Shown piece by piece: positions 33,111 to 34,767 of a stretch of DNA of 34,767 bases (positions are counted from its first letter, which is position 1; every line of letters starts with the position of its first letter). The DNA comes from Candidatus Poseidoniaceae archaeon. Its GTDB lineage: Archaea; Thermoplasmatota; Poseidoniia; Poseidoniales; Poseidoniaceae. The stretch is taken from contig CASIBX010000035.1 in the NCBI GenBank assembly GCA_949373075.1, positions 1 through 34,767 of the forward strand. The letters are read 5' to 3'. Position numbers and translations under genes: made by a program. A model generated the notes under the pieces. It saw only the letters and a list, made by a program, of their open reading frames with translations. It was not told the DNA's origin and did no database searches.

Positions 33111-34767
33111 TCAAGATGAGGTGCCATCCGTATCTTCAACCAGTATTGCTTCGAAGAGTTCATCTTCAACCGTAGGCGGAATCTCAGTCGTTTTATCTGC
33201 CGCATACGCTAATTCAAATGGCTCTTCTGTGCGTTGCTGGATAGCGACCCATGCGCCAAATACTAGAACTGAAAGTCCGAAAACACCAAGGAATAGTAAT
33301 CTACCCAAAGAGTCTCCACTACCCATCAATTCAATATTTCCGCCTCCAATTACTGAATCCCAAGATACCATCGAAGATGCTCCTGTATCATCTACGCCTC
33401 TAACAATAATCATGTTGTAACCAGCAGGCAAGAAATCAGTATCTATTACAAATTGGAATTGGAATGACTCATAAGCAGTCATAGAACCGTTTACTGACTC
33501 ATACATTACTTCGGTCCAAGACTCTCCGCCATCGACTGAATATTCTATTTTCTCCATTACTGCACCACGAGTCCACGCTTGCCCAGTGTAAGTATTTACA
33601 GTTCCTTCAGAAGAGATATTCTCTATGTGTACCTGCAAATCCAAATTCATATCAGAGGTGGTTATTCCAGACATGTTGAGATATTGAGCGGTCCATACTG
33701 CATCATGAGCATCAACCATCCCCCAACCAAAATGACGGTTCCAGTGAGGGTCAATATCTGGATAAGTAGCCCATGGGCCATCTTCAACACCTTCGCCATC
33801 TACTTCTTCGGATAGAGTTTCTCTTCTTTCAGCGGTTGAACGTAATATTTCCCTAATCACCAATGGATTGATTTCATCATTTACTTCCATCATCAGAGCG
33901 ATTACTCCGGTAACTGCAGGAGTAGCGTAAGAGGTTCCCGAACCTCTACCAGTGTAACCATTTTGAGAAGCATCGCCTCCTAAGAAGTTGTTACAAGAAC
34001 CTGAAGTCACACAAGCTTCTGCTTGCACAATGTCTGTACCTGATGCAGTTACATCTGGCTCTCATCTCATTGATAGGATTAGAATCGCCATTGTCTCTAC
34101 GAGGACCACGACTAGAATAACCTGCGATTGTATCGTCATCTCTTTGGATTGTATTCATGTCATCTGTGGCTCCAACAGTTATCGATAGAGAAGAAGAACC
34201 CATGCCAGATAGACCATCATTTCCTGCACCATCGTTTCCAGCGGCTACACTTACAGCAATTCCTGCGAGGGTTGCTTCGTTAAGAATACGTGAGTGCATA
34301 TCTTCTCCATCACTTCCTCCGCCTTCGTGACTTGTAATCCCCCATGAAAGTGAAATGATATCAATACCATGTAGACTTTCATCAACACCTGGCCAAGCAG
34401 TGTCCTTATTGTCTATAATCCACTGAAGACCATTCATTGCAGATTCATAGAATTCCTGCGGAAGAAGGTAGTTTTCGAACGGACCTGCACCTGCATCAGT
34501 ACCAATCCTGACATCGATTAGACTAGCATTAGGTGCAGAACCTTCGTGCCCAGTTTGTTCTCCATTAGCATCTAAACCAGTAGCTGCAGCCATACCCATG
34601 CAAGCGGTACCGTGTTGATTTCCGTCATCTGGATCGAATGACCCATCGGTTTCTCTAGAACCCCCAGATAGAACACAGTCTGGATCTGTGTGCAAGTAAC
34701 AAACCGCATCATATCCAGCTACAAACTTGTCTTTCAGGCCTGGATGCTCGTTATCGGTTCCTGTGTC
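33111..34767 (-). CDS. Exported S8 (subtilisin-like) peptidase, partial, one frameshift
   Basis: This is a secreted or surface-anchored serine peptidase. The catalytic triad is visible: Asp of D-T-G as the very last codon at the window edge (34767-34765), His of N-Q-H-G-T at 34614-34612, the oxyanion Asn of A-A-G-N-D-G, and Ser of G-T-S-Y-A-T-P at 33932-33930. After the catalytic domain come a beta-rich domain, a membrane helix (L-L-F-L-G-V-F-G-L-S-V-L-V-F-G) and a short acidic tail. The frame breaks at about 34057-34064: removing one base there restores E-M-R-P-D-V-T-A-S-G, the expected subtilase sequence. The N-terminus and signal peptide lie outside the window. Such peptidases fit a protein-degrading marine heterotroph. 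Confidence 0.85.

Noticed and set aside
1-34767. CRISPR arrays, insertion sequences or integrase-associated islands
   Set aside because: No short regularly spaced repeats, transposase or integrase motifs, or terminal inverted repeats were seen. The repeats present are protein-coding.

Overview
The window reads as an archaeal genome fragment, most likely from an uncultured marine euryarchaeon of the Poseidoniia type (Marine Group II/III, Thermoplasmatota). The support is: the classical archaeal order of the uL3-to-SecY ribosomal cluster with embedded aIF1 and RNase P Rpp29; a Hef helicase-nuclease; a thermosome; GAGGTGAT-type ribosome binding sites; several large exported Ig-like or CARDB-like surface proteins; and an exported S8 peptidase. 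The lineage is inference from style and content. No rRNA, tRNA, CRISPR array or insertion sequence was seen.

Layout. 1-3304 (-): a very large exported, Asn/Ser-rich repeat protein, cut by the window edge and interrupted by two +1 frameshifts in homopolymers. 3309-4025 (-): a multi-pass membrane protein. 4086-4538 (+): a membrane-anchored PD-(D/E)XK nuclease-like protein of the Holliday-resolvase-related family. 4546-18869 (-): one tight block read from uL3 down to SecY with 25 genes, many overlapping by 1-4 nt. It includes a 50-residue zinc-type uS14, an eL32 with an N-terminal SAP domain, and a SecY with about 145 extra N-terminal residues. 18870-19204: a 335-nt leader/divergent promoter region with a run of strong hairpins, some mutually exclusive. 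19205-21781 (+): Hef. 21776-24817 (-): a two-gene operon described below. 24932-26554 (-): thermosome. 26618-29923 (-) and 30082-31356 (+): divergent surface and membrane proteins. 31357-33085 (-): a small membrane protein and a class I aminotransferase. 33111-34767 (-): an S8 peptidase, cut by the window edge and frameshifted.

The most unusual locus is 21776-24817. The upstream gene joins two complete flavodoxin domains to a domain that follows the succinate dehydrogenase/fumarate reductase iron-sulfur subunit (SdhB) almost without gaps around its cluster motifs, yet every cluster cysteine is replaced. The downstream gene is an HdrB/SdhE-like CCG-domain protein that has lost eight of its ten cluster cysteines. 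Loss in both partners, in intact reading frames, next to duplicated flavodoxins (the iron-free substitute for ferredoxin) suggests an iron-sulfur-free derivative of an SdhB-HdrB electron-transfer module. That function is inference; the cysteine losses and domain order are read from the sequence, with the family sequences recalled from memory.

All three frameshifts found lie in the two genes at the window ends and none lies in the 20-kb core. Sequencing or assembly error at the ends of a clone or contig is therefore at least as likely as gene decay.
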